Below, piece after piece: positions 8,404-17,462 of a DNA stretch of 64,000 bases (position 1 is its first letter; every line of letters starts with the position of its first letter). The notes beneath the pieces are model-generated. The model was not told where the DNA came from, did not search any database, and saw nothing but the letters and a program-made list of their open reading frames with translations. Both the position numbers and the translations under genes were made by a program. Source of the stretch: Devosia sp. (GTDB lineage Bacteria; Pseudomonadota; Alphaproteobacteria; Rhizobiales; Devosiaceae). Location: NCBI RefSeq assembly GCF_017744655.1, contig NZ_JAGIAW010000007.1:186001-250000 (forward strand). Reading direction: 5' to 3'.

Positions 8404-8470
8404 GCGTCATCCCCGCGAAAGCGGGGATCTCTCTTCACCGCCAGGGATTCCCGCCTTCGCGGGAATGACG
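8404..8470. repeat. intergenic inverted-repeat element, family D (GTCATCCCCGCGAAAGCGGG type)
   Basis: Two short hairpins face each other: GTCATCCCCGCGAAAGCGGG at the left and CCCGCCTTCGCGGGAATGAC at the right. The same REP-like word recurs at 9284, 23881 and 47113. It lies between argH and the cyclotransferase gene, both on the plus strand. Confidence 0.85.
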
Positions 8471-8499
8471 CTGTGGGTGTGGGAGAAGACGGAGGCCGA

Positions 8500-9216
8500 A
8501 TGCCTAAAGACCAGCGACAGATGCGCCTCACCCCGCGCCATGTCGCCTATCTGACGCCCGAAAATCCGTCCGAGGTCATGCCGCCTCCGCCAGAGGGCAT
8601 GACCGAGGCGAGCGAAGCCGACCACCGCGAAACCATCGCCAGATTTTTCGGCCCCGAGGATCAAGACGAGACCTGGATCTTTGCCTATGGCTCGCTGATC
8701 TGGAAACCGGCCTGCGATTACGTTGAAATCCGTACCGGCCTGCTTCACGGCTGGCACCGCGCCTTTTGCCTGGGCTGGAACAACCGCTTTCGCGGTAGCG
8801 ATCAAAACCCCGGCCTCATGCTCGCCCTCGATCGCGGCGGCGCCTGCAAGGGCGCGCTCTATCGCCTGCCGCCCCATAAGCGCGACGAGTGTTTGATAAA
8901 GCTGTTCGAGCGCGAAATGGGCTGGAAGCCCACCGCCTTTCCCCCGCGCATGGTGACGGTCCGCTCCGGCGACCGAAATATCCGCGCCCTGACCTTCTGC
9001 ATCGACCGCCATTCCGGCCGCTATGTCACGGGCCTCTCCGAAGACGAAATCGCCGATGTCCTCGCCAAGGCCGTCGGCAGCCGCGGCTCCATGGCCGAAT
9101 ACCTGTTCTCGACGGTAGAGCACTTAGAACAGATGGGCCTCCACGACGCCCATCTCTGGCGCCTGCAAAACCTCGTCGCCGAGCGCATCGAAGCCGTTTA
9201 TGAGACGGATCGATAA
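8500..9216 (+). CDS. gamma-glutamylcyclotransferase, ChaC type (first paralogue)
   Basis: ChaC enzymes degrade glutathione in the cytoplasm to 5-oxoproline and Cys-Gly. The substrate-binding YGSLIW lies at 63-68 and the catalytic glutamate is most likely in FEREMGW. The protein is 238 residues because a polar N-terminal extension of about 55 residues with a Pro-rich patch (VMPPPPEG) precedes the domain. I start at the ATG at 8500, just after GGAGG; the longer frame from 8473 would begin inside the repeat flank. A second ChaC is encoded at 15594-16145. Confidence 0.88.
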   Translation: MPKDQRQMRLTPRHVAYLTPENPSEVMPPPPEGMTEASEADHRETIARFFGPEDQDETWIFAYGSLIWKPACDYVEIRTGLLHGWHRAFCLGWNNRFRGSDQNPGLMLALDRGGACKGALYRLPPHKRDECLIKLFEREMGWKPTAFPPRMVTVRSGDRNIRALTFCIDRHSGRYVTGLSEDEIADVLAKAVGSRGSMAEYLFSTVEHLEQMGLHDAHLWRLQNLVAERIEAVYETDR

Positions 9217-9283
9217 GTCTCACTTTTGTTTTGGCCGTGCTTGGCATAGGGATTTTTCCCGAAAGCCCATCAAACACTCAGGC

Positions 9284-9371
9284 TGTCATCCCGGCGAAGG
9301 CCGGGACCCATCCTGAAGTGCAGCAAATTACCCCAATCTCAGGATGGACCCCGGCCTTCGCCGGGGTGACA
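9284..9371. repeat. intergenic inverted-repeat element, family D
   Basis: Arms TGTCATCCCGGCGAAGGCCG and GGCCTTCGCCGGGGTGACA enclose inner arms CCATCCTGA and TCAGGATGG, forming a long cruciform. It sits between the first chaC gene and lysA and ends 31 bases before the lysA start I chose. It is closely related to the copy at 23881. Confidence 0.88.
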
Positions 9372-9402
9372 CTGTGTGGTTGGCGCACTTGAGGATGACA
9401 CC

Positions 9403-10662
9403 TTGGTCCACCACTTCCAGCACCGCGACGGCACCCTCTATGCCGAGGACGTCAATATCAACGAGCTGGCTGAAAAGGTCGGCACCCCGTTTTACGTCTA
9501 TTCCTCGGCGACCCTCCGCCGCCATGTCCGCGTCGTGCGCGAAGCCTTTGAGGGCATCCCTACGCTGATGGCCTATGCCATGAAGGCCAATTCCAATCAG
9601 GCCGTGCTCACGCTGATGGCGCGCGAAGGGTGCGGCGCCGACGTCGTTTCGGGCGGCGAACTCCAGCGCGCCCTTGCGGCCGGCATCCCCGCCGAAAAGA
9701 TCGTCTTCTCCGGCGTCGCCAAGACCGTCGCCGAAATGCGCCAGGGTCTTGAGGCCGGCATCAAGTGCTTCAACGTCGAGAGCGAACCCGAACTCGAACG
9801 CCTCTCCATGATCGCTAGCGACATGGGCCTCACCGCCCGCGTCTCCGTCCGCGTCAATCCCGACGTCGATGCGCGCACCCATGCCAAGATTTCGACCGGC
9901 AAGTCCGAGAACAAGTTCGGCATTCCCTACAAGCGTGCCCGCGAGGTCTATCAGCGCATTGCCGAGCTACCGAACATCGTCGCCGTCGGCGTCGACATGC
10001 ACATCGGTTCGCAGATCACCGACCTTGAACCCTTCGGCAACGCCTTCGGCCTCATGGCTGAACTGGTGCAGGCCCTGCGCGCCGACGGCCACGACATCCA
10101 CCATGTCGATGTCGGCGGCGGCCTCGGCATTCCCTATCACCACGACCAAGAGGCCCCGCCGCATCCGGAAGCCTATGCCGCAGTCGTGCGCGACAAGGTC
10201 GGCCAGCTTGGCTGCACCCTCGTGATCGAACCTGGCCGCCTCCTCGTCGGCAATGCCGGCGTGCTCATCACCAAGGTCGAATATGTAAAGGAAGGCTCGT
10301 CCAACTTCATCATCGTCGACGCGGCGATGAACGACCTGATCCGACCGACACTCTACGAAGCCCATCACGACGTCGAACTGGTCAACCAGTCCAACCTGCC
10401 GCCCATCACCGGCGACATCGTCGGCCCCGTCTGCGAAACCGGCGACTATCTTGCAAAAGGCCGCACCATCCCGGGCGTTAGGGAAGGCGATCTGCTCTCC
10501 GTGATGAGCGCCGGCGCCTATGGCGCCGTCATGGCCTCCACCTACAATTCGCGTCCGCTGATCCCGGAAGTGCTCGTCGACGGCCCGCGCTGGCACGTTA
10601 TCCGCCCGCGCAAATCCATTGAGGAATTGCTGGCACTGGATAGCGTTCCAGACTGGGTGTGA
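9403..10662 (+). CDS. lysA: diaminopimelate decarboxylase
   Basis: A PLP enzyme that makes L-lysine from meso-diaminopimelate. Lys61 in YAMKANSN is the Schiff-base lysine. HIGSQI, GGGLGIPY, EPGRLLVGNAG and CETGD in the second domain give the fold-type III, LysA-specific layout, and the length of 419 residues is normal. No ATG is available at the 5' end. I prefer the TTG at 9403, eight bases after GAGG, giving the usual HHF...RDG opening; a GTG at 9376 would begin almost inside the preceding repeat. It is convergent with cpdR. Confidence 0.95.
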   Translation: MVHHFQHRDGTLYAEDVNINELAEKVGTPFYVYSSATLRRHVRVVREAFEGIPTLMAYAMKANSNQAVLTLMAREGCGADVVSGGELQRALAAGIPAEKIVFSGVAKTVAEMRQGLEAGIKCFNVESEPELERLSMIASDMGLTARVSVRVNPDVDARTHAKISTGKSENKFGIPYKRAREVYQRIAELPNIVAVGVDMHIGSQITDLEPFGNAFGLMAELVQALRADGHDIHHVDVGGGLGIPYHHDQEAPPHPEAYAAVVRDKVGQLGCTLVIEPGRLLVGNAGVLITKVEYVKEGSSNFIIVDAAMNDLIRPTLYEAHHDVELVNQSNLPPITGDIVGPVCETGDYLAKGRTIPGVREGDLLSVMSAGAYGAVMASTYNSRPLIPEVLVDGPRWHVIRPRKSIEELLALDSVPDWV

Positions 10663-10690
10663 CGCAAATCCAGGCTAGCCACCGGCCCAT

Positions 10691-10822
10691 TCCTCTCCCC
10701 ATCGGGGAGAGGTGGCTCGGCGCAGCCGAGTCGGTGAGGGGGACTCTCGCCACAGACGCGATCCTCTGAAGCTCCCCCTCATCCGGCGCTTCGCGCCACC
10801 TTCTCCCCGATGGGGAGAAGAA
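10691..10822. repeat. intergenic inverted-repeat element, family B copy 1
   Basis: Outer arms CCTCTCCCCATCGGGGAG and CTCCCCGATGGGGAGAAG and inner arms GTGAGGGGGA and CCCCCTCATC surround small internal dyads (CTCGGCGCAGCCGAG). The element fills the gap between the convergent lysA and cpdR genes. A near-identical copy is at 60721-60852. Confidence 0.88.
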
Positions 10823-10863
10823 CAGAGCGGCGTTCGACCGCTGAAGTGGGCGCCGAAGCCGCC

Positions 10864-11274
10864 CTACTCTTCTCTCGCCTGCCGCGCCAGTGACAGCACC
10901 TCAACCGGCCGCCCCTCCAGCGCGTCTTCCACCTTCGCCAGCAGTTCCGCCAGCGTAAACGGCTTCACGATCACATCGTAAACCAGCGCCTCGAGCCCAT
11001 GCGCGCGCTCGCGCTGGTCGGCAAAGCCGGTCATCAGCACAATCGTCACATCCGGAAAAGCCGAGCCCACCTGCAGGGCAAGCGCGATCCCGTCCATCAC
11101 CGGCATCTTGATATCGGACAGCAGCAGGTCGAACTTGCCGCCTTCCGCTTCCATGGTTTCGGCGGCCAGCCCGCCATCTTCCTCGGCCACGACCTCATGG
11201 CCCTTCATGGTGAGCGCGGTCACCACGAATGCGCGAACGGATGGGTCGTCTTCAGCGACAAGAATACGGGCCAT
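10864..11274 (-). CDS. cpdR: single-domain response regulator CpdR
   Basis: A 136-residue stand-alone receiver domain. The acidic pocket is Glu8-Asp9-Asp10, the phosphoacceptor is Asp54 (SDIKMP), and the switch residues are Thr82 and Lys104. The stretch LMTGFADQRERAHGLEAL is characteristic of CpdR. In Caulobacter and Sinorhizobium, unphosphorylated CpdR primes ClpXP to degrade cell-cycle proteins, and phosphorylation through the CckA-ChpT pathway switches it off. The ATG at 11274 follows GGAG; the open frame extends 13 codons further without support. RcdA, which acts in the same ClpXP pathway, is encoded at 37140. Confidence 0.88.
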   Translation of the reverse strand: MARILVAEDDPSVRAFVVTALTMKGHEVVAEEDGGLAAETMEAEGGKFDLLLSDIKMPVMDGIALALQVGSAFPDVTIVLMTGFADQRERAHGLEALVYDVIVKPFTLAELLAKVEDALEGRPVEVLSLARQAREE

Positions 11275-11378
11275 AGGCAGTCTCCGGGCGGCGGATCGGT
11301 AGCCAAGTGGCACCGACCGGACCTGTCAGGGGCAAAGGTGACAGGTCACACGCTCGCTTCAATATAGGAACGATCCCA

Positions 11379-12410
11379 TCAGTGGTGAACAGCGGGCGCG
11401 GCGGCTTCAACAGAAGGTTCAGCCGGATGGGCGGCCTCGCCGGCATCCGCAGCCTCGCCACTATGGCCCGCTGCTTCGCCATGTCCGGACACGGGCGCCG
11501 CGCTTTCCGCATTGCCATGGGCGGGTTGCGCTTCGGCAACCGGTGGCGGAGCCTGTTCGCCGGCATTGTTGGCGGCGCGCCCCCCGGCAAAGGTCAGTCG
11601 CACCTTGACCGCCTCGCCCGGCGGCAGAGGCAGACGCGTATCGAGCGTCGCCCGCTCGCCGGCCATCAGGTCACGAATGCGCGGCGTGACGCTCCATTCA
11701 TAGATCGTGTGCCCGGTGTCATCGAGCAGACTCACCAGCACCGGCGGCACCGGCACGGGATTGGGCATCAGCCCCACGAGTTGGGCCGAAACCACGAGCA
11801 CTTCCTTGCCTTCGGAAAGGCCGCGCGTCGATTGCAGATGCGACAGCTCAAGCCCGACGACATTCACGCCCAGCCCAACCGCCTCATAAAGCCCCGCCAG
11901 ATCGGGATTGCGCTCGACGATCTGCACGCGCCCGAAATAGGCAATGCCCAGAATACCGGCCAACCCGACCGCGCCGACCACCCGCGCATAGCGCCGCATG
12001 CGGGCCAGCGGCAGGCGCGACACCATGGCGGTCTGCCGGCGCGACAGCGCCTTTTGCCGCGCCCGCATTTCGGCAGCGGTTTCGCGCTTCTTGGCTGGCC
12101 GAGGCTCGACGGGTTCGATCACCCGCGGCTCGACATCGACAATGGTCTTTTCTTCGGCCTCGATGGCGGCATCGAGCGCCTCTTCGGCCATGGATTCAAA
12201 CAGCCGGTCCGATTCGGGATCGGCCGGCGGCACCAGCTTCAGGTCCGGTTTGGGATCGGGCAGCGCCGATTGCTGCCAGGACTGGTGGCACGAGGCGCAC
12301 TGCACCTTGCGGCCAGCCGAGCCGATGGCCTCATAGGTCACCTGGTATTTCGTCTGGCAATTGGGGCAGGTAATGATCATCGCGCCGGCAACCGTGTCGG
12401 GTATTGCCAT
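11379..12410 (-). CDS. MJ0042-type zinc-ribbon membrane protein
   Basis: A 343-residue protein. The N-terminus carries a zinc ribbon with two Cys pairs, ITCPNCQTKYQV and VQCASCHQSW. An acidic linker follows, then Arg-rich cytoplasmic residues, one transmembrane helix (VVGAVGLAGILGIAYFG, near the middle), a globular periplasmic domain, and an Ala/Pro/Glu/His-rich tail. This arrangement is the alphaproteobacterial zinc-ribbon/DUF3426-like family of unknown function. I start at 12410, where a weak GGGGA sits upstream; the family often starts at the MIITC methionine ten codons later (12380). It is divergent from ftsE, a conserved neighbourhood. Confidence 0.85.
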   Translation of the reverse strand: MAIPDTVAGAMIITCPNCQTKYQVTYEAIGSAGRKVQCASCHQSWQQSALPDPKPDLKLVPPADPESDRLFESMAEEALDAAIEAEEKTIVDVEPRVIEPVEPRPAKKRETAAEMRARQKALSRRQTAMVSRLPLARMRRYARVVGAVGLAGILGIAYFGRVQIVERNPDLAGLYEAVGLGVNVVGLELSHLQSTRGLSEGKEVLVVSAQLVGLMPNPVPVPPVLVSLLDDTGHTIYEWSVTPRIRDLMAGERATLDTRLPLPPGEAVKVRLTFAGGRAANNAGEQAPPPVAEAQPAHGNAESAAPVSGHGEAAGHSGEAADAGEAAHPAEPSVEAAAPAVHH

Positions 12411-12590
12411 GACCCTATCCCCGCTTGGGTTAATACTCCTCAAACCCATGAGAAATCACAATTGTGCCGCTTTCCCCCCGGCATAGCGGGGAGCAATGCC
12501 GCGAACGCGTGCCAGCGCTGCTATGATGCGGCCCACTCGTGATTCGCTTTTTGCGTTGAGACCACCGGACGAGCTGGGGAGCACCCGTTC

Positions 12591-13253
12591 TTGATCGATT
12601 TTTCCGATGTCGGCCTGCGCTATGGCAATGGTCCTGAAATCCTCAGCGATCTCACCTTTTCCATCGAGCCCGGCTCCTTCCATTTCCTCACCGGCCCCTC
12701 CGGCTCAGGCAAGACCAGCCTCCTGCGCCTGCTGCTCCTCTCGCTCAAGCCGAGCCGCGGAAAGGTGACGATGTTCAACGAGGATGTGGGCAAACTCGAT
12801 CAGGATAGTCTCCTGCAGATGCGCCGCCATATCGGCATCGTCTTCCAGGAATTCCGCCTCCTCGACCACCTGACGACCTTCGAAAATGTCGCCCTGCCGC
12901 TGCGCGTCCTCGGCCAGCCGGAAAGCGAATATCGCCCCAACGTCACCGAACTGCTCGAATGGGTTGGCCTCGGCGAACGCATGCACGCGCTGCCCACCGT
13001 TCTCTCCGGCGGTGAAAAACAGCGCGCCGCCATTGCCCGCGCCGTCATCGCCCGCCCCAAAATTCTCCTCGCCGACGAACCGACCGGCAATGTCGATCCC
13101 GATCTTTCGAGCCGGCTCGTGCACCTCTTTGCCGAGCTCAACCGCACTTTGGGCATGACCATCATTCTCGCCACGCACGAATTGCCGCTGCTCGATCGCT
13201 TCTCCTATCCGCGCATGGTGCTCAACAAGGGGGCTCTGACCATCCATGACTAG
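12591..13253 (+). CDS. ftsE: cell division ATP-binding protein FtsE
   Basis: A 220-residue ABC ATPase that pairs with FtsX at the septum to control peptidoglycan hydrolases. The Walker A GPSGSGKT is at 35-42, the Q-loop glutamine near 86, LSGGE at 138-142 and the Walker B LLADEP at 159-164. The start is TTG at 12591, nine bases after GGGGAG, giving the expected IDFSDVGLRYG opening. The stop overlaps the ftsX start by eight bases. The 180-bp gap to the divergent zinc-ribbon gene must hold its promoter, but I could not pick out a convincing one. Confidence 0.95.
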   Translation: MIDFSDVGLRYGNGPEILSDLTFSIEPGSFHFLTGPSGSGKTSLLRLLLLSLKPSRGKVTMFNEDVGKLDQDSLLQMRRHIGIVFQEFRLLDHLTTFENVALPLRVLGQPESEYRPNVTELLEWVGLGERMHALPTVLSGGEKQRAAIARAVIARPKILLADEPTGNVDPDLSSRLVHLFAELNRTLGMTIILATHELPLLDRFSYPRMVLNKGALTIHD

Positions 13254-14193
13254 GAGCCTCCTCTCCCGCCTGCCCCATTGGCTGCCTTTCCCGCGTCGCG
13301 GCGGCGGCGCCCCCATCGTGCCCGAACATTCCGTTGCCGGCCGCACCTTGCTTCTCCTCATCACCATTATGAGCTTTCTCTCCGCCGTGACCCTCGGCGG
13401 CGTGGTGCTGGTGCAAAAATCGGCCATTGCCTGGTCCGCCGATGTCGGCCGTGAAATGACCATCCAGATCCGCCCGGTCGAGGGCGAGGTGATGGACAGT
13501 AACCTCCGCACCGCCGTCTCGCTGGCCGAAGCCACGCCCGGCGTTGCCGGCGCGCGCGCCCTCACCATCGAGGAAAGCCAGGCCCTGCTCGAACCCTGGC
13601 TCGGCGCCGGGCTTGATCTCTCGGCCATCGCCATTCCGCGCCTCGTCGTCGTGCAATTGGCCGATCCCGTTGATGCCGATATCGAACAACTCCAACGCAA
13701 TCTCGGAGCCATCAAGGGCGCGAGCCTCGACACCCACGCCGCCTGGCGACAACAGCTCAATACAATGGCCGGCACCGTCGTCGTCTCCGGCCTCCTCGTG
13801 TTGGGATTGATCGGCGTCGCCACGGTCCTCGCCATCATCTTTGCCACCCGCGGCGCCATGGCCTCCAACCGCGAAATTGTCGACGTGCTCCATTTCATCG
13901 GGGCATCCAACAAATTCATTGCCGGCGAATTCCAGGGGCGCTTTTTGTCCATCGGCCTCCAGGGCGGCCTCCTCGGCGCCCTCCTCGCTGCGCTCTTTTT
14001 CCTCCTCATCGGCACCGCCGCCGGCTCCGTCCTTCCGACTGAGGCCACTGCCCAGGTCGGCTATGTCTTTGGCAGTTTCGTCCTCGGGCCCGATGGCATC
14101 ATCTTCATCGCCCTCGTCGTGCCTGTGATTGCGGCCCTCACCGCCATCACGTCGCGCCTGACTGTCCGGCGTTACCTCAGCGAAGCCTCCTGA
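13246..14193 (+). CDS. ftsX: cell division protein FtsX
   Basis: A 315-residue permease-like partner of FtsE. A short cytoplasmic N-terminus is followed by transmembrane helix 1 (about 35-58), a periplasmic domain of about 110 residues (including ATPGVAGARALT and LGAGLDLSAIAIP), and three more helices near 172-195, 227-250 and 275-300. This is the four-helix FtsX topology. Translation is coupled to ftsE by an eight-base overlap. In other bacteria the periplasmic domain docks amidase activators such as EnvC; none is encoded nearby. Confidence 0.95.
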   Translation: MTRSLLSRLPHWLPFPRRGGGAPIVPEHSVAGRTLLLLITIMSFLSAVTLGGVVLVQKSAIAWSADVGREMTIQIRPVEGEVMDSNLRTAVSLAEATPGVAGARALTIEESQALLEPWLGAGLDLSAIAIPRLVVVQLADPVDADIEQLQRNLGAIKGASLDTHAAWRQQLNTMAGTVVVSGLLVLGLIGVATVLAIIFATRGAMASNREIVDVLHFIGASNKFIAGEFQGRFLSIGLQGGLLGALLAALFFLLIGTAAGSVLPTEATAQVGYVFGSFVLGPDGIIFIALVVPVIAALTAITSRLTVRRYLSEAS

Positions 14194-14249
14194 GGTAACC
14201 CATCTCGCCATTCCGCGTTCTCCGCTTTATTGAGGAGACAAGCCCTAAG

Positions 14250-14292
14250 CGTTTTCCGAAAAAGTGGCTGCCACTTTTCCGGTTTGAAAACG
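14250..14292. repeat. palindromic intergenic element (CGTTTTCCGAAAAAGTGG type)
   Basis: Left arm CGTTTTCCGAAAAAGTGG pairs imperfectly with CCACTTTTCC...GAAAACG across a three-base loop. This wording is familiar from interspersed palindromes of Hyphomicrobiales genomes. It lies between ftsX and plsC and could form a strong RNA hairpin upstream of plsC. Confidence 0.7.
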
Positions 14293-14327
14293 TGACAATG
14301 ATCTGAGGGGCGGGAGGACGAATAACC

Positions 14328-15137
14328 TTGAAAACCGTGATCCAGGCGATCCGCACGGCGCTTTTCTACGCCATCTTCATCGGCCAGACGGCCATCATCG
14401 CCATCATCATCGGCGTCATCGCCCTCTTCGCCGGCCGCACGCCCTTTACCTGGGCCCTGGCCAAATACTGGTGCTGGTCGAACGTGCAGTTCCTCCGCTT
14501 CATCACGGGCGTCCGCACCGAGATATCAGGCACCGAAAACATCCCGCCTGGCGGCTGCATCATCGCCTCAAAGCACCAGTCCGACTGGGACGTCTTTGCG
14601 ATCTTTCCGCATACCGGCCGCCCCGCTTACATCGTTAAGAAGGAGCTGATGAACATCCCCTTCTTTGGCTGGGCCGCCCGCTCACTCGATTGCATCGAGA
14701 TCGACCGCAAGAAGGGCGCCGAAGCCATTCCGCAAATGATGCGCCAGGCCCATGCCGCCCTTGATCGCGGCTGCCGCATCGTCATTTTCCCCGAAGGCAC
14801 CCGCAAGGCCGCCCTCGCCCCCGCCGATTATCGCCAGGGCATTGTCCGCCTCTATAGCGAACTCAACGTGCCCGTCGTGCCCGTGGCGCTCAATTCGGGC
14901 CTTTTCTGGGGCCGCAATTCCCTCATCATCTGGCCCGGCACCGCGCGGGGCGAATTGCTGCCCGCCATCGAGCCCGGCCTTGCCCCCGATGTCTTCGCCG
15001 AGCGCCTCAGGCGCGCCATCGAAACCCGCTCCGACGAGCTCAGTCTTGCCGCCGTCGATTCGGGCCTCTCCCGCCCCATCGATCCCGCCCTGGCCACCCG
15101 CATTGCCGCGGCGCGACAACGCGCCCCCTCATCTTGA
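14328..15137 (+). CDS. plsC: 1-acyl-sn-glycerol-3-phosphate acyltransferase
   Basis: A 269-residue inner-membrane acyltransferase that makes phosphatidic acid from lysophosphatidic acid. The catalytic HX4D is HQSDWD at 83-88, and FPEGTR at 154-159 binds the acyl acceptor. An N-terminal hydrophobic stretch (about 12-36) anchors the protein. I use the TTG start at 14328 with GGAGG ten bases upstream; a GTG three codons later is the alternative. It follows ftsX on the same strand, as in many relatives, but a palindromic element lies between them. The C-terminus is an Arg/Ala-rich tail. Confidence 0.93.
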   Translation: MKTVIQAIRTALFYAIFIGQTAIIAIIIGVIALFAGRTPFTWALAKYWCWSNVQFLRFITGVRTEISGTENIPPGGCIIASKHQSDWDVFAIFPHTGRPAYIVKKELMNIPFFGWAARSLDCIEIDRKKGAEAIPQMMRQAHAALDRGCRIVIFPEGTRKAALAPADYRQGIVRLYSELNVPVVPVALNSGLFWGRNSLIIWPGTARGELLPAIEPGLAPDVFAERLRRAIETRSDELSLAAVDSGLSRPIDPALATRIAAARQRAPSS

Positions 15138-15240
15138 CGCAACAAAGCCACAAAGCACCACATCTAGTAGGCACATGACGCGACTTGACTGATTCGCGGT
15201 ATTTGTTCTAGTTTTGTTCTACTCGCCCGGGGGAACAGGG

Positions 15241-15588
15241 ATGCTTTCGTGGATTGAAGCCGGCTTGGAGCCGGCAGCGCGACAGAAGCGGATCAACCAG
15301 TGGCTCGGCCTTTCCGGCCGCACCTATCATCTGGCGTCCGAAAACCTGCGTGACTTCATTCTCGAAGGCGCCGATCTCTATCTCATCGCCCGCGGCAATA
15401 CCGTTCTCTGGGTCGGCTGCGGCCTTGATCTCGTCGCCGAACCCGCGATCCGCCTCAAATTCCGCAAGGCTCTCAGCCGCGCCGATGGCGTCTTCCGCCT
15501 GCCGCGCCCGGAGGTGGACGGTGAACGCCTCTCCATCATTGCCGATCTCGAAGGCGCCGTACCGGCCCCCGTCGATCAGGCCGCCTGA
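15241..15588 (+). CDS. conserved hypothetical protein, 115 aa
   Basis: I do not recognise this family. The protein is soluble, without a signal peptide, and has an alternating pattern of short strands (DLYLIARGNTVLWVGCGLDL) suggesting a small alpha/beta domain. The start is the ATG at 15241, seven bases after GGGGGA; the frame is open a few codons further back. It ends five bases before the stop of the convergent ChaC gene. Codon use is like the neighbours, and no operon partner is evident. Confidence 0.65.
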   Translation: MLSWIEAGLEPAARQKRINQWLGLSGRTYHLASENLRDFILEGADLYLIARGNTVLWVGCGLDLVAEPAIRLKFRKALSRADGVFRLPRPEVDGERLSIIADLEGAVPAPVDQAA

Positions 15589-15593
15589 ACACA

Positions 15594-16145
15594 TCAGGCC
15601 GCTTGACCCTCGTCCTCGAGTTTTCGCAAGAGGTCCATCAACACCCGGTCGCGAATCCCGAGGCTTTCGAGATGCTTTGCGGTGTTGACCACATAATCGA
15701 TATTGCGCCCCGAAATCCCGACGCCCGCCCGTACCATGGCCAATTGCTCGTCGAGCGTCAGGTTCCCGGCAAATTGCTCGTGCCGTTCGTCGACCACAAA
15801 GGTCAGGGCCGAAACCTTTCGCCCATCGTCGAGCAGCACCGGCCGCATCACGTCGCGATAGACCATCGTCACCTGCTCGCGCGCCTCAAGATAAGCCCGC
15901 ACCGATGGCCAATCGGCGCCAGCCACCTCAAACACCATGCCGCGCACCGAACCGCCTCGCGTCAGCCCAAAAACCAGCCCCGGCTGCTCCACCGTGCCGC
16001 GATGATGGTGCGAAATGATCGAAAGCGAGCGATGTGCGCCTTTCAGCCGTCCCAGATGCGTCGAGACGAACGGAAAGCCCGGATTCCAGATCAGCGATCC
16101 GTAACCAAAGACCCAATGATTTTCCGCTTCATCCGCTGCGCTCAT
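15594..16145 (-). CDS. gamma-glutamylcyclotransferase, ChaC type (second paralogue)
   Basis: A compact 183-residue ChaC enzyme expected to cleave glutathione to 5-oxoproline and Cys-Gly. YGSLIW is at 15-20 and the probable catalytic Glu is in LEAREQVTMVY. Unlike the first paralogue at 8500 it has almost no N-terminal extension, and its C-terminal helices end LMDLLRKLEDE. I start at 16145 (MSAADEAENHW); the frame is open 32 codons further upstream, but that part is not conserved-looking. The two copies differ clearly in sequence, so they are not a recent duplication. Confidence 0.87.
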   Translation of the reverse strand: MSAADEAENHWVFGYGSLIWNPGFPFVSTHLGRLKGAHRSLSIISHHHRGTVEQPGLVFGLTRGGSVRGMVFEVAGADWPSVRAYLEAREQVTMVYRDVMRPVLLDDGRKVSALTFVVDERHEQFAGNLTLDEQLAMVRAGVGISGRNIDYVVNTAKHLESLGIRDRVLMDLLRKLEDEGQAA

Positions 16146-16324
16146 GCCCACCAGTCTGCTCTCACCCACCGCTTGCGGTACCCGCACCATCACTGCCATC
16201 GTCACACAATTGAAGCCCAGCCTCGCCATGGCCACAACCACAGCTTAGGCAAAACTTGTATGAACAAAGGCTGAGGGACGCGACCCGGTTTTGCCTTTGC
16301 CCCGTCCAAGGTTAAAACCGTTCC

Positions 16325-17296
16325 ATGAAGAAACGAATCATCATTCTGGGCGCCGTCGTGCTGCTCGTCATCCTTGGCGTCAGCGCCGCCTGGTTCTATG
16401 CCTCCGGCATCGTGCGCCAGGAGGTGGAACGCCTCGCCTTTGCCGATGGCGAAACGAGCCCACAACTGACGTGCGCCAATCTCAATATCGGCGGTTTCCC
16501 CTTTGCCTTCGATATCGAATGCACCGACGCGGTCGTCGTCTCGGGCGATCTCATGGCCGAAGTGCCGGGCCTGCGCCTCAGCGTCATGGTCTATGACTTC
16601 AACCACGTCATCGCCTCGGCCAAAGGCCCGGCCCAGCTCTCCGACGCCTTTACCGGCCAGCGCTCGGCCATTTCCTGGACCGCGCTCAATGGCAGCCTTC
16701 GCCTGACCGACAATCGCATCGCCCGCCTCTCGGTGGTCGGCGATGAAATTTCCTGGAACGATCTGCTGCTTGGCGACACTGTGCTCGCCAAAGCCACCCA
16801 TGCCGAAGCCCATCTCCTCGACATTCCAGAGGCCCATGATGCCGAACGGAACCTCGCCTCGCTCGCGCTCTATCTCACGGCCGACGGCCTCGATCTGCCT
16901 GTCGCGACCCTGACCGATACCGCGCTCAAGGTCGAAGCCGAGCTCAGCGGCATCCCCGACGAACTCTCCGCCATCGGCCTCGAACCGATCCTCCCCGCCT
17001 GGCAGCGTGCCGGCGGCGAACTCAATATCGTCGGCATCACCATGAGCGACGCCAATGCCGACCTCAAAGCCTCGGGCAAGCTCGCCCTCGACGCGCAAGG
17101 CTTCCCAAACGGCACGATCTCGATCGATTCCATGGGCGTTGCCGAACGCATCGGCCCTCTGATCGAAGAACCCTGGCGCACCCTGGTCCTCGGCGTCCCC
17201 GGCGCCGATGGCCGCCACACCAACCAGCTCAATTTCCGCGGTGGCACGCTGTCCTCGGGCTTGGTCCCGATCACGTCGCTTCCACCTCTTTTTTGA
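16325..17296 (+). CDS. DUF2125 domain-containing envelope protein
   Basis: A 323-residue protein with an uncleaved-looking N-terminal anchor (about 4-26, [20 protein letters not shown]) and a large exported domain. The [20 protein letters not shown] block matches the alphaproteobacterial DUF2125 family, which has repeated beta-rich segments resembling lipid-transfer or AsmA-like proteins. Its function is unknown. It is divergent from the second chaC gene. The ATG has only a distant AAGG upstream. It ends 166 bases before rpmF. Confidence 0.85.
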   Translation: MKKRIIILGAVVLLVILGVSAAWFYASGIVRQEVERLAFADGETSPQLTCANLNIGGFPFAFDIECTDAVVVSGDLMAEVPGLRLSVMVYDFNHVIASAKGPAQLSDAFTGQRSAISWTALNGSLRLTDNRIARLSVVGDEISWNDLLLGDTVLAKATHAEAHLLDIPEAHDAERNLASLALYLTADGLDLPVATLTDTALKVEAELSGIPDELSAIGLEPILPAWQRAGGELNIVGITMSDANADLKASGKLALDAQGFPNGTISIDSMGVAERIGPLIEEPWRTLVLGVPGADGRHTNQLNFRGGTLSSGLVPITSLPPLF

Positions 17297-17354
17297 GGCT
17301 CCGAACACATTCACCGGCGTCACCTTCACCTCGCCGGTGAATCCACCCATCCCC

Positions 17355-17385
17355 TTGTTGCCAAGCGCGCGCAACTGCTCTATAG
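17355..17385 (+). promoter_or_regulatory. possible rpmF promoter
   Basis: TTGTTG at 17355-17360 and CTCTATAG around 17378-17385 resemble alphaproteobacterial -35 and -10 boxes with 17-19 bp spacing. It lies about 80 bp upstream of rpmF. The match is only moderate. Confidence 0.3.
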
Positions 17386-17462
17386 AGCCCCACAATCCCA
17401 ACAGAGACGTGTCTCTGGGCCGCTTTCGGCGGCGCAACGATTTTGAATTCGGAGTACCGACC

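Noticed and set aside
7152..8531. 459-aa open frame antisense to argH
   Set aside because: Shadow of argH caused by the high-GC codon bias; composition is Gly/Asp-rich without domains.
12428..12445. CtrA site upstream of ftsE
   Set aside because: Only one TTAA half-site is present; the second half reads CAAA.
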